Assembly: GCF_008806345.1 (NCBI RefSeq)
Contig: NZ_VZZJ01000010.1
Location: 124,001 to 188,000, forward strand
Reading direction: 5' to 3'
DNA from: Methylobacterium planeticum
GTDB lineage: Bacteria > Pseudomonadota > Alphaproteobacteria > Rhizobiales > Beijerinckiaceae
DNA length: 64,000 nt
Below, one piece after another: positions 30,701 through 41,918 of this stretch. Under the pieces are notes generated by a model that was not told the origin of the DNA, searched no databases, and worked only from the letters and a program-made list of their open reading frames with translations. The translations under genes and the position numbers were made by a program. Positions within the stretch are counted from its first letter, which is position 1. The number at the start of each line of letters is the position of its first letter.

Positions 30701-30981
30701 TCGCCAGCCGCTTCTCGGATTCCGAGGAGCGCGCCCGCAACGCCTCGATCGCCTGGCGCGGCATGATCGATGCAGCCTTCCTCGAGGGCTACGACGTCGC
30801 CGCCCGCAACAGCCGCGCCGCCGTCACCGACCCGGCGACGCACGACCGCCTGCTCAAGCTCTGCCTCCTGACGAAGGCGCTCTACGAGGTGGATTACGAG
30901 GCGAACAACCGCCCGGACTGGATCGAAATCCCCGCACGGGGGGTTCTCAACATTCTGGACGAGACCAAGAGAGGCATCTGA
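27715..30981 (+). CDS. treS: Trehalose synthase (TreS) - maltokinase fusion
   Basis: A 1088-residue fusion. Residues 1 to about 545 are GH13_16 trehalose synthase: WYRDAIIYQIHVKSFFDANN, LMPFYPSPLRDDGYDIADY, LVINHTSDQHPWFQ, GLRLDAIPYL (Asp about 205), LLAEANQWPE (Glu about 247) and LRNHDELTLEMV; it interconverts trehalose and maltose. From about 560 to the end is maltokinase (Mak/Pep2): FIASRRWFGAKG, then the kinase loop RIHGDYHLGQVL (about 935) and the metal-binding IVDFEGEPSRP (about 954). The fused pair can convert trehalose to maltose-1-phosphate, the donor for GlgE encoded just upstream, while GlgB directly abuts downstream (TGA followed at once by ATG). Such TreS-Mak fusions are known in several bacteria. 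Confidence 0.95.
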   Translation: MIDRSDPQWYRDAIIYQIHVKSFFDANNDGIGDFEGLTQKLDYVRDLGVTAIWLMPFYPSPLRDDGYDIADYRDINASYGDMDAFRRFVDAAHERGLRVITELVINHTSDQHPWFQRAREAPAGSPERDFYVWSDSDKPYGDTRIIFLDTESSNWTWDPVAKQYFWHRFYSHQPDLNFDNPAVLEAVIEVMRYWLDMGVDGLRLDAIPYLIERDGTNCENLPETHDVIKAIRAALDASYPDRMLLAEANQWPEETAQYFGDGDECHMAFHFPLMPRMYMAIAREDRHPITDIMRQTPEIPEGCQWAIFLRNHDELTLEMVTAEERDYLWSFYAAERRARINLGIRRRLAPLLENDRRKIELMKSLVLSMPGTPVLYYGDEIGMGDNIYLGDRDGVRTPMQWSPDRNGGFSRSDPARLFLPAIQDPIYGFDAINVEAQTRSQTSLLNWTRRMIAIRNNSVALGRGGMQFLYPSNRKVLAWIREFAGERVLCVANLSRAPQAVQLDLSELRSAVPIELTGGSEFPPIGELPYLLTLPSYGFYWFTLSAANTGTVGPQPEPPELFTLVLTGGIETLMAGRERTAFERTVVPPFIASRRWFGAKGSRIRSVQVTDSAALKEGHGEARFLLPRVAVNLSNGERQEYFVPVGVDEGREDEGLLSHAVARVRRGPRTGLLYGAAASPAFAISLVESMRAGREIPSETGTLVFSSTSAFDPEMPFEESDVRRLSAEQSNTSIAIGAKMMLKLLRRLQPGTHPEVEVGRFLTEEAHFANTPALLGTLEHVAPDGTRTALAVLQRFVLNQGDAWTLMLEGLRRDFDTVVLAPESEAPSPEEAFNAHLRWAELLGRRTAEMHNAFAIETPDPAFAAEPFTQEDLDVLGRDARHQADRAFRGLTGMAERGLDAARPAIAALTARRGEVETLIASLTAAAPKGAWKTRIHGDYHLGQVLASEGDLVIVDFEGEPSRPADERRAKSTPLRDVAGMLRSFAYGAETVTREIASRFSDSEERARNASIAWRGMIDAAFLEGYDVAARNSRAAVTDPATHDRLLKLCLLTKALYEVDYEANNRPDWIEIPARGVLNILDETKRGI

Positions 30982-33297
30982 ATGACGGGCATTGACGAGA
31001 AGTTCGCGGGCAAGGCCGACCTCGCATCGGGGGCGGCCCGACCTGCGGACGTCCCGCCGCTCGCCCCGAAACCGGCGGCGCCGCAGGAGCCCGCGAGGGC
31101 GGAGACGCCGAAGGGCGTCCACCCGGACGCCATCGCGGCCGTGATGGCCGGCAGCCACGGCGACCCCTTCGCGGTGCTCGGGCCTCACCAGATCGATCCG
31201 AAAACCTGGGAGGTCCGCGCGGTCCTGCCGGAGGCGAAGTCCGCCGCCCTGATCACGGGCGGGCGCAGCGTCCCGTTCGAGCGCCGCCACCCGGACGGGT
31301 TCCACGTCGCCCGGGTCGAGGGGGAGGGCCGCCCGCTCTACGAGATCGAGGTCGAGGGCTGGGACGGCCAGGCCCGGCGCCGCTACGATCCCTACGGCTT
31401 CGGCTCGTCCCTGGAGCAGCACGACATCAACGCCCTGCGCGAGGTCGGCAGCAACGTGGTCTACCGCGTGCTCGGCGCGCAGGCGGGCAAGCTCGACGGC
31501 ATCGACGGCTTCCGCTTCGCGGTCTGGGCCCCGAATGCCCGGCGCGTCAGCGTCGTGGGCGACTTCAACGACTGGGACGGCCGCCGCCACCCGATGCGCC
31601 TGTGGCAGGACGGGGGCGTCTGGGAGCTGTTCGTGCCCGGCCTCGAGATCGGCGCACACTACAAGTTCGAGATCCGCGGCCCCGACGGGTCGCTCCTGCC
31701 CCTCAAGGCCGACCCGCTCGCCTTCGCGGCCCAGAAGCCGCCGGAGACCGCCTCGGTGCTGCAGGGCACCAGCGAGCCGACCTGGCACGACAAGGCCTGG
31801 ATGTCGACGCGGGGCGCCAAGGACCCGCGCCACTCCGCCATCTCGATCTACGAGGTGCATCTCGGCTCGTGGGCGCGGGTGCCCGACGAGGGCAACCGCT
31901 ACCTGACCTACCGGGAGCTCGCCGCCCGCCTCATCCCCTACGTCAAGGAGATGGGCTTCACCCATATCGAGATGCTGCCGATCACGGAATTCCCGTTCGA
32001 TGGCTCATGGGGCTACCAGCCCGTCTCGCTGTTCGCCCCGACCAGCCGCTTCGGCACGCCGGAGGATTTCGCCGCCTTCGTCAACGCGGCCCACGAGGCC
32101 GGCATCGGCGTGATGCTCGACTGGGTGCCGGGCCACTTCCCCCTCGACGCCCACGGCCTCGGCCAGTTCGACGGCACCCACCTCTACGAGCACGCCGACC
32201 CGCGCCAGGGCTTCCACCAGGATTGGGGCACCTACATCTACAATTTCGGCCGCGCCGAGGTGGCGACCTTCCTGGCGGCCAATGCCCGGTTCTGGCTCGA
32301 GCACTACCACCTCGACGGCCTGCGCGTGGATGCGGTCGCGTCGATGCTCTACCTCGACTACTCGCGCCGGGCGGGGGAGTGGATCCCGAACCAGTACGGC
32401 GGCAACGAGAATCTCGACGCCATCCACTTCCTGCGCAAGACCAACGAGGCGACCTACAGCCACGCCCCCGGCACCATCACGGTGGCGGAGGAATCGACCT
32501 CCTGGCCCGGCGTCTCGCACCCGACATACACGGGCGGCCTCGGCTTCGGCTTCAAGTGGAACATGGGGTGGATGCACGACACCCTGCAGTTCATCTCCAA
32601 GGAGCCGATCCACCGGCGCTACCACCATCACGACCTGACCTTCGGGCTGCTCTACGCTTTCTCGGAGAACTTCATCCTGCCGCTCTCCCACGACGAGGTC
32701 GTGCACGGGAAGGGCTCGATGCTCGGCAAGATGCCGGGCGACCGCTGGCAGAAATTCGCGAACCTCCGCGCCTATTACGGCTACATGTGGGGCCACCCGG
32801 GCAAGAAGCTGCTCTTCATGGGCGGCGAGTTCGGGCAGGAGCGGGAGTGGAACCACAACCAGTCCCTGGACTGGCACCTCCTCGACGATCCCCTGCACCG
32901 GGGCGTCAAGGACGTGATCCGCGACCTCAACCACCTCTACCAGACCACGCCGGCCCTCTACGCCCGCGATGCCGAGCATACGGGCTTCCAGTGGCTCGTG
33001 GCGGACGACCAGGACAACAGCGTCATTGCCTGGGCCCGCAAGGGCGCCGAGCCGAACCAGATCGCCATCGTGGTCGCGAACTTCACGCCGGTCGCCCGCA
33101 AGGGCTACCGCATCGGCGTGCCGGCGCCGGGATTCTACCGCGAGGCCTTCAACTCGGACGCCGAGGGCTACGGCGGCTCGAATGTCGGCAACATGGGCGG
33201 CCTCCACGCGGAGGCGACGGCGAGCCACGGGCAGGGTCAATCCCTGGACCTGACCCTGCCGCCGCTCGGCACGATGATCTTCGTGCTGGAGATCTGA
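30982..33297 (+). CDS. glgB: 1,4-alpha-glucan branching enzyme
   Basis: A 771-residue GH13_9 enzyme that makes alpha-1,6 branches in glycogen. After a variable Pro/Ala-rich N-terminus comes the first beta-domain ([14 protein letters not shown]), a CBM48 ([20 protein letters not shown]), and the barrel with [43 protein letters not shown] (Asp about 450), [12 protein letters not shown] (Glu about 503) and [14 protein letters not shown]. The 53-residue Asp-Glu spacing equals that in E. coli GlgB. It begins on the base after the treS-mak stop codon, indicating one transcript; glgE-treS-glgB together is the standard GlgE-pathway trio. A hairpin follows the stop. Confidence 0.96.
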   Translation: MTGIDEKFAGKADLASGAARPADVPPLAPKPAAPQEPARAETPKGVHPDAIAAVMAGSHGDPFAVLGPHQIDPKTWEVRAVLPEAKSAALITGGRSVPFERRHPDGFHVARVEGEGRPLYEIEVEGWDGQARRRYDPYGFGSSLEQHDINALREVGSNVVYRVLGAQAGKLDGIDGFRFAVWAPNARRVSVVGDFNDWDGRRHPMRLWQDGGVWELFVPGLEIGAHYKFEIRGPDGSLLPLKADPLAFAAQKPPETASVLQGTSEPTWHDKAWMSTRGAKDPRHSAISIYEVHLGSWARVPDEGNRYLTYRELAARLIPYVKEMGFTHIEMLPITEFPFDGSWGYQPVSLFAPTSRFGTPEDFAAFVNAAHEAGIGVMLDWVPGHFPLDAHGLGQFDGTHLYEHADPRQGFHQDWGTYIYNFGRAEVATFLAANARFWLEHYHLDGLRVDAVASMLYLDYSRRAGEWIPNQYGGNENLDAIHFLRKTNEATYSHAPGTITVAEESTSWPGVSHPTYTGGLGFGFKWNMGWMHDTLQFISKEPIHRRYHHHDLTFGLLYAFSENFILPLSHDEVVHGKGSMLGKMPGDRWQKFANLRAYYGYMWGHPGKKLLFMGGEFGQEREWNHNQSLDWHLLDDPLHRGVKDVIRDLNHLYQTTPALYARDAEHTGFQWLVADDQDNSVIAWARKGAEPNQIAIVVANFTPVARKGYRIGVPAPGFYREAFNSDAEGYGGSNVGNMGGLHAEATASHGQGQSLDLTLPPLGTMIFVLEI

Positions 33298-33323
33298 CCC
33301 TCGCCCAGGGCGGCCTCGGGCCA

Positions 33324-33342
33324 GGGCGGCCTCAGGCCGCCC
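33324..33342. terminator. Hairpin between convergent glgB and chemotaxis receptor genes
   Basis: GGGCGGCC and GGCCGCCC form a perfect 8-bp stem with a 3-base loop, overlapping the last codons of the minus-strand receptor gene. A direct repeat of CCAGGGCGGCCTC precedes it. It may end the glgB transcript on the plus strand; no T tract. Confidence 0.4.
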
Positions 33343-35125
33343 GGATGGTCGCGAGGAAGCGCGCGATCTCGGCGTCGAGCGCATCGGACTGGCGCGACAT
33401 CGCGGTGGCGTGGTCGAGGAGCCGCGTCGCCTCCTTGCCGGATTCGTCGGCGATGTCGGCCACTCCGGTGATGTTGGCGGTGACGGCGCCGGTCCCGTCC
33501 GCCGCCTCGCCGACGCTGCGGACGATCTCGCTCGTGGCCGCGCCCTGCTCCTCGACGCCGGCCGCGATCGCGGCCGAGACCGCGCTGATCTCCTCGATCC
33601 GGGTCGTGATCCCGGCGATCGCCGCCACGGCCTGCCGCGTCGCGCCCTGGATCGCGCCGATCTGCTCGCGGATCTGGTCGGTGGCGCGGGCGGTCTGCCC
33701 GGCCAGCGCCTTCACCTCCGAGGCCACCACCGCGAAGCCCCGCCCGGATTCCCCGGCCCGCGCCGCCTCGATGGTGGCGTTGAGGGCGAGGAGATTGGTC
33801 TGGCTCGCGATGGCGCTGATCATCGCCACGACGTCGCCGACCCGCGTCGCCGCCGTGCTCAGATCCTCCACGAGGCCCGCAATCCGGCTCGATTCCGCCG
33901 CGACGGACTTCGCCAGGGTGGCCGAGCCGCCGACCTGGCGGGCGATCTCCTGCACCGAGGCGCTCAGTTCCTCCGCGGCGACCGCGACGCTGCCGACATG
34001 GGCCGAGGCCGCCTGCGCCGCCTCCGCGACGGCGCTGGAGCGGCTCGCCGTCTCGCTCGCCGTGCCGGTCATCGCCCCGGCCGTCTCCCGCACCTGCCCG
34101 GCCGAGGCCGTGACCGTCCGCAGGATGCCCCCGACCGCCGCCTCGAAGGAGGCCGCGACCGCGTCCATCTCGGCCCGGCGCGCCTGCAGGCGCGTGCGCT
34201 CCGCCTCCGTGGTCTGGTCGTCCCGGGCCCGCGCGAGGTCCTGCCGGAACGCCTCGAGGCGCCGCGCCATGTCGCCGACCTCGTCGGCCCGGGCCTGTCC
34301 CGGCACCGCGGTGGCGTAGTCGCCCGCCGCGATCCCGCCCATCGCGGCGCCGATGGCGGCGTAGCCGCGCACCAGGGCCCGGTAGGCGAACCAGCCGAGG
34401 CCGAGGCCCGACGCGATGGTGGCGAGGAGGGCCGCCAGGACGACGCCGAACCAGAACCGGGCGGTGACGCCCTGCGCCCGCACGGCCTCGTCGGTGCGGC
34501 TCTTGAGCATCCCGTAGAAGTCGTCGAGGGGGCGCATGATCTGCGCCTTGAAGCCGTGATAGGCCGGCGAGTGGAGCAGCGCGACCGCCCGGAGCCGGTC
34601 CCGATCCGGGTTCGGCTCGGCCAGGGGCCGGCCGCCGGCGTCCTTGCCCTCCACGAGGTTCATGGCCTCGACCTCGAGCTTGACCAGGCCATCGGAGTTC
34701 CGGACGGATTCCGCGAGCTTGTCCTTCTCGGCTTGGGCGAAGCCGAGCCGGTCCATCAGGGCCGCGATCGAGGCGGTCTCGCCGTCCGGGCGCGGCTTCG
34801 CCTGGCCGGCCCCCACGAAGTCCCAGTAGATCCGCTGGTAATCGGTCGGGCGCGGCTTGTGGCCGCCGCGGATGTCGAGGACGTCCTGGTACTGCCGCTT
34901 CCAGCTCGGGTCGCCGGTCACCACGTAGGTGCGGCCGAGGCGGGTCAGGTCGTCGGAGCCCTGCCGGATCTCGTCGGCCAGGAGGATCGAGTCGAGGCGC
35001 GCCTCGTGGGCCGCGACCATGCCGGTGACGGCGCTGCCGTAGCGCTCGATGGCGAGCGCCAGGGCGGCGCCGGAGACGAGGCTGACGACGCAGAGCGTCG
35101 AGAAGGTCTTGACCAATGAGCCCAT
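33332..35125 (-). CDS. Methyl-accepting chemotaxis protein
   Basis: A 597-residue transducer. TM1 is at about 7-27 and TM2 at about 222-246, enclosing a roughly 195-residue periplasmic region that is mostly helical and matches no sensor fold I can name. A HAMP linker ([20 protein letters not shown]) and the signalling domain follow. The hairpin tip is conserved: [20 protein letters not shown] then [20 protein letters not shown]. No C-terminal CheR-binding pentapeptide is visible. It interrupts the carbohydrate locus on the minus strand; whether it senses a sugar is open. A perfect 16-bp palindrome covers its probable ribosome site. Confidence 0.93.
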   Translation of the reverse strand: MGSLVKTFSTLCVVSLVSGAALALAIERYGSAVTGMVAAHEARLDSILLADEIRQGSDDLTRLGRTYVVTGDPSWKRQYQDVLDIRGGHKPRPTDYQRIYWDFVGAGQAKPRPDGETASIAALMDRLGFAQAEKDKLAESVRNSDGLVKLEVEAMNLVEGKDAGGRPLAEPNPDRDRLRAVALLHSPAYHGFKAQIMRPLDDFYGMLKSRTDEAVRAQGVTARFWFGVVLAALLATIASGLGLGWFAYRALVRGYAAIGAAMGGIAAGDYATAVPGQARADEVGDMARRLEAFRQDLARARDDQTTEAERTRLQARRAEMDAVAASFEAAVGGILRTVTASAGQVRETAGAMTGTASETASRSSAVAEAAQAASAHVGSVAVAAEELSASVQEIARQVGGSATLAKSVAAESSRIAGLVEDLSTAATRVGDVVAMISAIASQTNLLALNATIEAARAGESGRGFAVVASEVKALAGQTARATDQIREQIGAIQGATRQAVAAIAGITTRIEEISAVSAAIAAGVEEQGAATSEIVRSVGEAADGTGAVTANITGVADIADESGKEATRLLDHATAMSRQSDALDAEIARFLATIRAA

Positions 35126-35134
35126 GCTGCACGT

Positions 35135-35150
35135 CCCCTGAATTCAGGGG
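35135..35150. promoter_or_regulatory. Perfect 16-bp palindrome over the ribosome site of the chemotaxis receptor
   Basis: CCCCTGAATTCAGGGG is fully self-complementary. On the minus strand its second half (AGGGG) is the only Shine-Dalgarno-like sequence before the ATG at 35125. It could be an operator or, as RNA, a hairpin hiding the ribosome site. Confidence 0.5.
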
Positions 35151-35273
35151 AAATCTACAGAGAGATTCGATGATAGTGCATTAAGGCTGCCGGGCCCCGA
35201 GCATCCCCGTTGGGAAGTCGAAGATATGTTTGTGTTCAGGCTTGGCGCGCCGCGCCGTCCGGCGTGACAGGCC

Positions 35274-36809
35274 TCAGGCCGCGCGCCAGCGCACGGCCGC
35301 GTTGTTGCCGAAGGCGCGGGCGTAGAGGGCGGCGTAGTGCGTCGCCGCGCCGTCCCAGCCGAAGCTGCGCGCCATCGCGGTGCGGCGCATGGCGTTGAAG
35401 CGCTTCTTCTGCCCGAAGGTGTCGAAGGCCCGCCGGATCGCGCTGCCGAAGCCCTTCGGCGACCCCTCCGAGAAGGTGAAGCCCGTCACCCCATCCTCCA
35501 CCGTGTCGGCGAGCCCGCCGGTGCGGCGCACGATCGGCAGGGAGCCGAAGCGCTGGGCATACATCTGCGCCAGCCCGCAGGGCTCGAAGCGCGAGGGCAT
35601 CAGCAGGAAGTCGCTGCCGGCGAACATCCGGCGCGCGTCGGTCTCCTGGAAGCCCACATGGACCCCGACCGCGTCGGGGTGCTTGCGGGCGAGGCCCCGC
35701 AGCGCGTCCTCGAAGCGGCTCTCGCCCTGGCCGATGACGACGAGCTGGCCACCCTCCTGCACGATGCTCTCGGCGGCCTGGATCGAGAGGTCGATGCCCT
35801 TCTGGTGGACGAGGCGGGAGACGATGGCGAAGAGGGGCCCACGCGAGACCGCGAGGCCGAATTGCCGCCGCACCGCCTCGGCATTGGCGCGCTTGCCCTT
35901 CCAGTCGTCGGGCTCGAACCGGGTGACGAGGTGCGGGTCGGTGCGCGGGTCCCAGCTCTCGTCGATGCCGTTGATGATGCCGGCAAGGCGCCCCTGCTGG
36001 GCGCGGGTGCGGATCAGCCCGTCGAGACCGCAGCCGGATTCCGGCGTCATGATCTCGCGGGCGTAGGTCTCGCTCACCGTGGTGACGTGCGAGGCGTAGT
36101 AGAGGCCGGCCTTCAGGAAGGAGAGCTGCCCGTAGAACTCGACGCCGTTCATCTGGAAGGCGTGGTCGGGCACGCCGAGCCGGGCGAGGTTGTCGCGCGG
36201 GAACAGGCCCTGGTAGGCGAGGTTGTGGATCGTCAGCACGCTCGGCACGCGCAGGCCGCGCCAGGCGAGGTAGGCCGGCGCCAGGGCGGCCTGCCAGTCG
36301 TTGAGGTGCAGGAGGTCGGCGGCCCAGGCCGGGTCGGCCCCGAGGGCGATCTCGGCGGCCGCGAGGCTGAGGCGGGCGAAGCGCAGGTCGTTGTCGCCGA
36401 AATCCCCGTCGGCGTTGCCGTAGGGGGTGCCGTCGCGCTCATAGAGCTCGGGGCTGAGCAGGACGTAGATGCGCAGGCCGTCGCCGGTCTCGACGAGGCC
36501 GAGGTCGCAGGCCGGCACCCCCGCCTGCGCCTCGAGGCGCGCCACCACCGGGATGTCCGGGTAGGCGCCGACGACCTGGCGGTAGCCCGGGATCAGCACC
36601 CGCACGTCGAAGTGGCGGCGCAGGGCCCGGGGGAGGGCGCCCGCGACCTCGCCGAGGCCGCCCGTCTTCACGAAATCCGCCATCTCGGGGGTGGCGTAGA
36701 GGATGCGGGGCTGGAGCGAGGTGCGAAGGTCGGGGAGGGCGGATCGGTAATCGGTCGGGGCTGATCCGGACGCGGACGGACGGTCCTCAACGGGCTCGGC
36801 ATACGCCAT
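35274..36809 (-). CDS. glgA: Glycogen synthase (ADP-glucose type)
   Basis: A GT5 glycosyltransferase that extends alpha-1,4-glucan from ADP-glucose. Visible are YATPEMADFVKTGGLGEVAGALP (the KTGGL donor-binding motif) and HLNDWQAALAPAYLAW, with TIHNLAYQGLFP and VTTVSETYAREIMTPESGCG following, then GIINGIDESWDP, SRLVHQKGID and the EX7E region PSRFEPCGLAQMYA. I place the start at ATG 36807-36809 (511 residues). An upstream ATG at 36872 would lie at or before the start of transcription from the perfect EcfG promoter at 36877-36901, and the extra residues show no homology. It is transcribed away from the alpha-glucosidase gene behind it, 185 bases distant. glgC, the ADP-glucose source, is not in the window. 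Confidence 0.93.
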   Translation of the reverse strand: MAYAEPVEDRPSASGSAPTDYRSALPDLRTSLQPRILYATPEMADFVKTGGLGEVAGALPRALRRHFDVRVLIPGYRQVVGAYPDIPVVARLEAQAGVPACDLGLVETGDGLRIYVLLSPELYERDGTPYGNADGDFGDNDLRFARLSLAAAEIALGADPAWAADLLHLNDWQAALAPAYLAWRGLRVPSVLTIHNLAYQGLFPRDNLARLGVPDHAFQMNGVEFYGQLSFLKAGLYYASHVTTVSETYAREIMTPESGCGLDGLIRTRAQQGRLAGIINGIDESWDPRTDPHLVTRFEPDDWKGKRANAEAVRRQFGLAVSRGPLFAIVSRLVHQKGIDLSIQAAESIVQEGGQLVVIGQGESRFEDALRGLARKHPDAVGVHVGFQETDARRMFAGSDFLLMPSRFEPCGLAQMYAQRFGSLPIVRRTGGLADTVEDGVTGFTFSEGSPKGFGSAIRRAFDTFGQKKRFNAMRRTAMARSFGWDGAATHYAALYARAFGNNAAVRWRAA

Positions 36810-36876
36810 GTAAGCATTCTCGCGGCGGGCGGACTGCCCAAGGCGGGCGCCGCCCGCAACCAACGTCGACATCCTG

Positions 36877-36901
36877 AACGCCCTCGCGCATCGCCGGTTC
36901 C
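36877..36901 (-). promoter_or_regulatory. Perfect EcfG stress promoter (GGAAC-N16-CGTT) for glgA
   Basis: On the minus strand GGAAC (36901-36897) and CGTT (36880-36877) are separated by exactly 16 bases, an exact match to the alphaproteobacterial EcfG consensus. Transcription would begin near 36870, giving a leader of about 60 bases to the ATG at 36809. This decides between the two candidate glgA starts. Confidence 0.7.
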
Positions 36902-36994
36902 GCTGCGATGCACAAGTCAGGCCACGGTTAGGGTTAAACTTCGGTTTCGCCGTACCGCAATGCAGTAAGAATTCCGTCGCGGCAAGGCCGGTGA

Positions 36995-38662
36995 TCAGGT
37001 TTGGAGCAGGATCAGCCCTTCGGCCCCCGCCACCGGGATCTGGCCCGCGGCCCGCTCGCCGGTCCGGCCGGCCGCGCTCGAGAGCAGCACCGTCCAGGCG
37101 CTGCCCTCGGGCAGGGCGAGCGCCTGCGGCGCGTTTCCGAAATTGAGGATGACCCGGATCCGGGTGCCCTCGTGGGTCCGCTCGTAGGCGAAGATCGCCT
37201 CGGGCCCGGTCGGGACGGTGCGGTAGCCGCCTATCGCGAGCGCAGCATGCTCACGGCGCAGGCCGAGCAGGCGCCGGTAGAGCGTCAGGATCGAGTCCGG
37301 CACGTCGCACAGCGCGTCGACGTTGCGGGCCGCGGCGTCGGCCGAGAGGGGGAGCCAGGACTCCACCGTCGAGAACCCCGCGAAGGGGCCGGGCTCCCAC
37401 TGCATCGGTGTGCGCTCGGGATCGCGGCCGTGGCCGGGCTCGTTGCGCTCCCAGGGGTCCTGCACACGCTCGGGCGGGATCACGACGTGGTCGAGGCCGA
37501 TCTCGTCGCCGTAATACAGGGTCGGGGTGCCCCGCAGCGTGAGCAGCAGCATCGCGGCGATGCGCGCCTGCGCAGCGCCGATCCGGGCGGCGATGCGGGG
37601 CTGGTCGTGGTTGCCCAGCACCCAGTTCGGCCAGCCGCCCGGGGGCAGGGCCGCCTCGTAGTTCTCGACGAGCTCCGCCACCGCGTCGGCGCGCCAGGGG
37701 GTCTGGATCAGCTGGAAGTTGAAGGGCAGGTCGGCCGCGTCGAGATCCGCCCCGTAATAGGCCACGAGCCGCTCGATCGGCAGGTAGATCTCGCCGATCA
37801 GGACCCGGTCGTCGTACGCGTCGAGCACGCGGCGCATCTGCGCGATGACCGCGAGCACCTCCGGCCGGTCGGCCGAGTAGACCTGCGTGAAGCGGTTGAT
37901 CTCGGGGAGATGGGGCTGGAAGTCCGGGTTCTCCGGATTGTCGCGGAAGCCCTCGTCCTTGATCAGGTGCCAGATCACGTCGACGCGGAATCCGTCGACG
38001 CCGCGGTCGAGCCAGAAGCGCAGCACGTCGTGCATCGCGGCCCGCACGGCGGGGTTGCGCCAGTTCAGGTCCGGCTGCTCGGGCAGGAAGGCGTGGTAAT
38101 AGTACTGGCCGGTGGCCTCGTCGCGGGTCCAGGCCGGCCCGCCGAAATTGCTGAGCCAGTTGTTCGGCGGCCCCCCGTCCCGGGCCGGGTCGCGCCAGAT
38201 GTACCAGTCCCGGCGCGGGTTCTCGCGGGAGGACCGGCTCTCGCGGAACCAGGGATGGGCGATCGAGCTGTGGTTTGGCACGAAGTCGAGGATGACCTTG
38301 AGCTTGTGCCGGTGGGCCTCGGCCACGAGCTCGTCGAAATCCGCGAGGGTGCCGAAGAGCGGATCGATGCCGCAGTAATCGGCCACGTCGTAGCCGAAAT
38401 CCGCCATGGGCGAGGGGTAGATCGGCGAGATCCAGACCGCGTCGACCCCGAGCCAGGCGAGGTAGTCGAGGCGGCGGGTGATGCCCTTGAGGTCGCCGAC
38501 GCCGTCCCCGTCCGTGTCCTGGAACGAGCGCGGATAGACCTGGTAGACGGTGCCGCGCTTCCACCAGACGGTCCGGTCGGGGACCGCGCGGGAGGCCGAG
38601 CCGCTCAGGGCGGTCGGGCGGGCGGCGTCCGCGGCGCTGTCCTCGCCAGCAACATCGGCCAT
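36995..38662 (-). CDS. GH13 alpha-glucosidase / oligo-1,6-glucosidase-type enzyme
   Basis: A 555-residue member of the oligo-1,6-glucosidase/alpha-glucosidase branch of GH13: WWKRGTVYQVYPRSFQDTDG, WISPIYPSPMADFGYDVADY, LDFVPNHSSIAHPWF, GFRVDVIWHLIKDEGF (nucleophile Asp), VLIGEIYLPIERLVAYYG (acid Glu), WVLGNHDQPRIAARIG and RTPMQWEPGPFAGFS. The C-terminal beta-domain belongs to the DUF3459 type. It would release glucose from the non-reducing ends of maltose or isomalto-oligosaccharides; exact linkage preference cannot be read. GAGGAG seven bases before the ATG supports the start. It diverges from glgP across a 346-base region. Confidence 0.9.
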   Translation of the reverse strand: MADVAGEDSAADAARPTALSGSASRAVPDRTVWWKRGTVYQVYPRSFQDTDGDGVGDLKGITRRLDYLAWLGVDAVWISPIYPSPMADFGYDVADYCGIDPLFGTLADFDELVAEAHRHKLKVILDFVPNHSSIAHPWFRESRSSRENPRRDWYIWRDPARDGGPPNNWLSNFGGPAWTRDEATGQYYYHAFLPEQPDLNWRNPAVRAAMHDVLRFWLDRGVDGFRVDVIWHLIKDEGFRDNPENPDFQPHLPEINRFTQVYSADRPEVLAVIAQMRRVLDAYDDRVLIGEIYLPIERLVAYYGADLDAADLPFNFQLIQTPWRADAVAELVENYEAALPPGGWPNWVLGNHDQPRIAARIGAAQARIAAMLLLTLRGTPTLYYGDEIGLDHVVIPPERVQDPWERNEPGHGRDPERTPMQWEPGPFAGFSTVESWLPLSADAAARNVDALCDVPDSILTLYRRLLGLRREHAALAIGGYRTVPTGPEAIFAYERTHEGTRIRVILNFGNAPQALALPEGSAWTVLLSSAAGRTGERAAGQIPVAGAEGLILLQT

Positions 38663-39008
38663 GCGTCACTCCTCGCCCGCATGCGCCGGCCCGGGCGGCG
38701 CCCGCGGGAGGTTGCCCTGTTCAGTTTATCTTCAAGGGTCTCGGGTCAAATTCAGGCCGGGTTTGGGTGCGACGATGCGGGATGTGTCCGGGACGACACA
38801 GGGACCGGGCACAGCGCTTGCACGCTTCGATGCAGACGCAGCCGACGTCTCGACAAGACCGCCGCTTGGACACACGATACCCGATTCCGGGTCCCGGGAC
38901 GGATCTCCGCCGACAGAAGCGGAGCAGGATCCGGGTGACCGTTGGCGCTTCGGCGGCGAAGATGGGGGTTTGCACGTGCTGAACGAGATTCTGGAAGCCG
39001 CCGGGAAG
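38663..39008. other. Divergent intergenic region between alpha-glucosidase and glgP
   Basis: No independent gene is visible. On the minus strand TTGACC (38749-38744) and TAAACT (38728-38723), 15 bases apart, resemble a housekeeping promoter with a short spacer for the alpha-glucosidase gene. The frame of glgP continues open upstream through part of this stretch, so alternative starts exist (GTG at 38976 with a GGGGG tract before it). No EcfG-type element was found on either strand. Confidence 0.4.
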
Positions 39009-41510
<2,502 letters not shown>

Positions 41511-41523
41511 GCGGCCGACCCGG

Positions 41524-41545
41524 CGGCCCCGCCCCCGCGGGGCCG
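41524..41545 (+). terminator. Hairpin terminator after glgP
   Basis: CGGCCCCGC and GCGGGGCCG make a perfect 9-bp stem with a 4-base loop beginning 13 bases after the stop codon. There is no T tract, as is common in high-G+C genomes. Confidence 0.5.
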
Positions 41546-41918
41546 CGACGCAGGCGGCGCCTCGGCGAAGGGCCTGCTTCCGGGGGTTCAGGCTGCATGC
41601 GAGCCCGAGAAGCAGGCCGGCGGGCCGGCGCGCCGTCTTGATCAGCTTGGCGATGGCCGGATCGCCGCAGGCTGCGCGGTATTCGGAGGCATAGACCGAG
41701 CCATCGGTCACGCCTTGTGCGGGGCTTCAGGACCGTCGCGCGCATCGTACCGATCAAGACCTGAGGATCTCCGACGAGCACCGCATGCAATCGGCCGCAG
41801 AGCGACCGTTATGCGTATTCGTCTCCCCAGCGAGCCTCGAAAGCCGGCACGGACGTGCCGCATGCGGTCGATCGAGATCGGGGTCCGGACCGAGGACGGT
41901 CCGGAGGGGAATCGACGC
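41546..41918. other. Intergenic region without a recognisable gene
   Basis: Short open frames on both strands have no recognisable product, ribosome site or start context. The base composition is slightly lower in G+C around 41740-41860 than in the flanking genes. Besides the hairpin at 41884-41905 nothing stands out. Confidence 0.4.
41884..41905 (-). terminator. Hairpin downstream of the flavodoxin-reductase-like gene
   Basis: TCCGGACC and GGTCCGGA form a perfect 8-bp stem with a 6-base loop 14 bases past the stop of the minus-strand gene. Position fits a terminator; no T tract follows. Confidence 0.4.

Noticed and set aside
27655..31965. Very long open frame antisense to treS-mak and glgB (over 1400 codons), and similar long antisense frames opposite glgE, malQ-treY and glgP
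   Set aside because: They arise from third-position G+C bias; translated sequence is Arg/Gly/Ala/Val-rich without any family motif, while the opposite strand encodes clear enzymes.
36810..36872. Upstream ATG of glgA at 36872
   Set aside because: It lies at or before the expected start of transcription from the exact EcfG promoter, and the additional residues are not conserved-looking.
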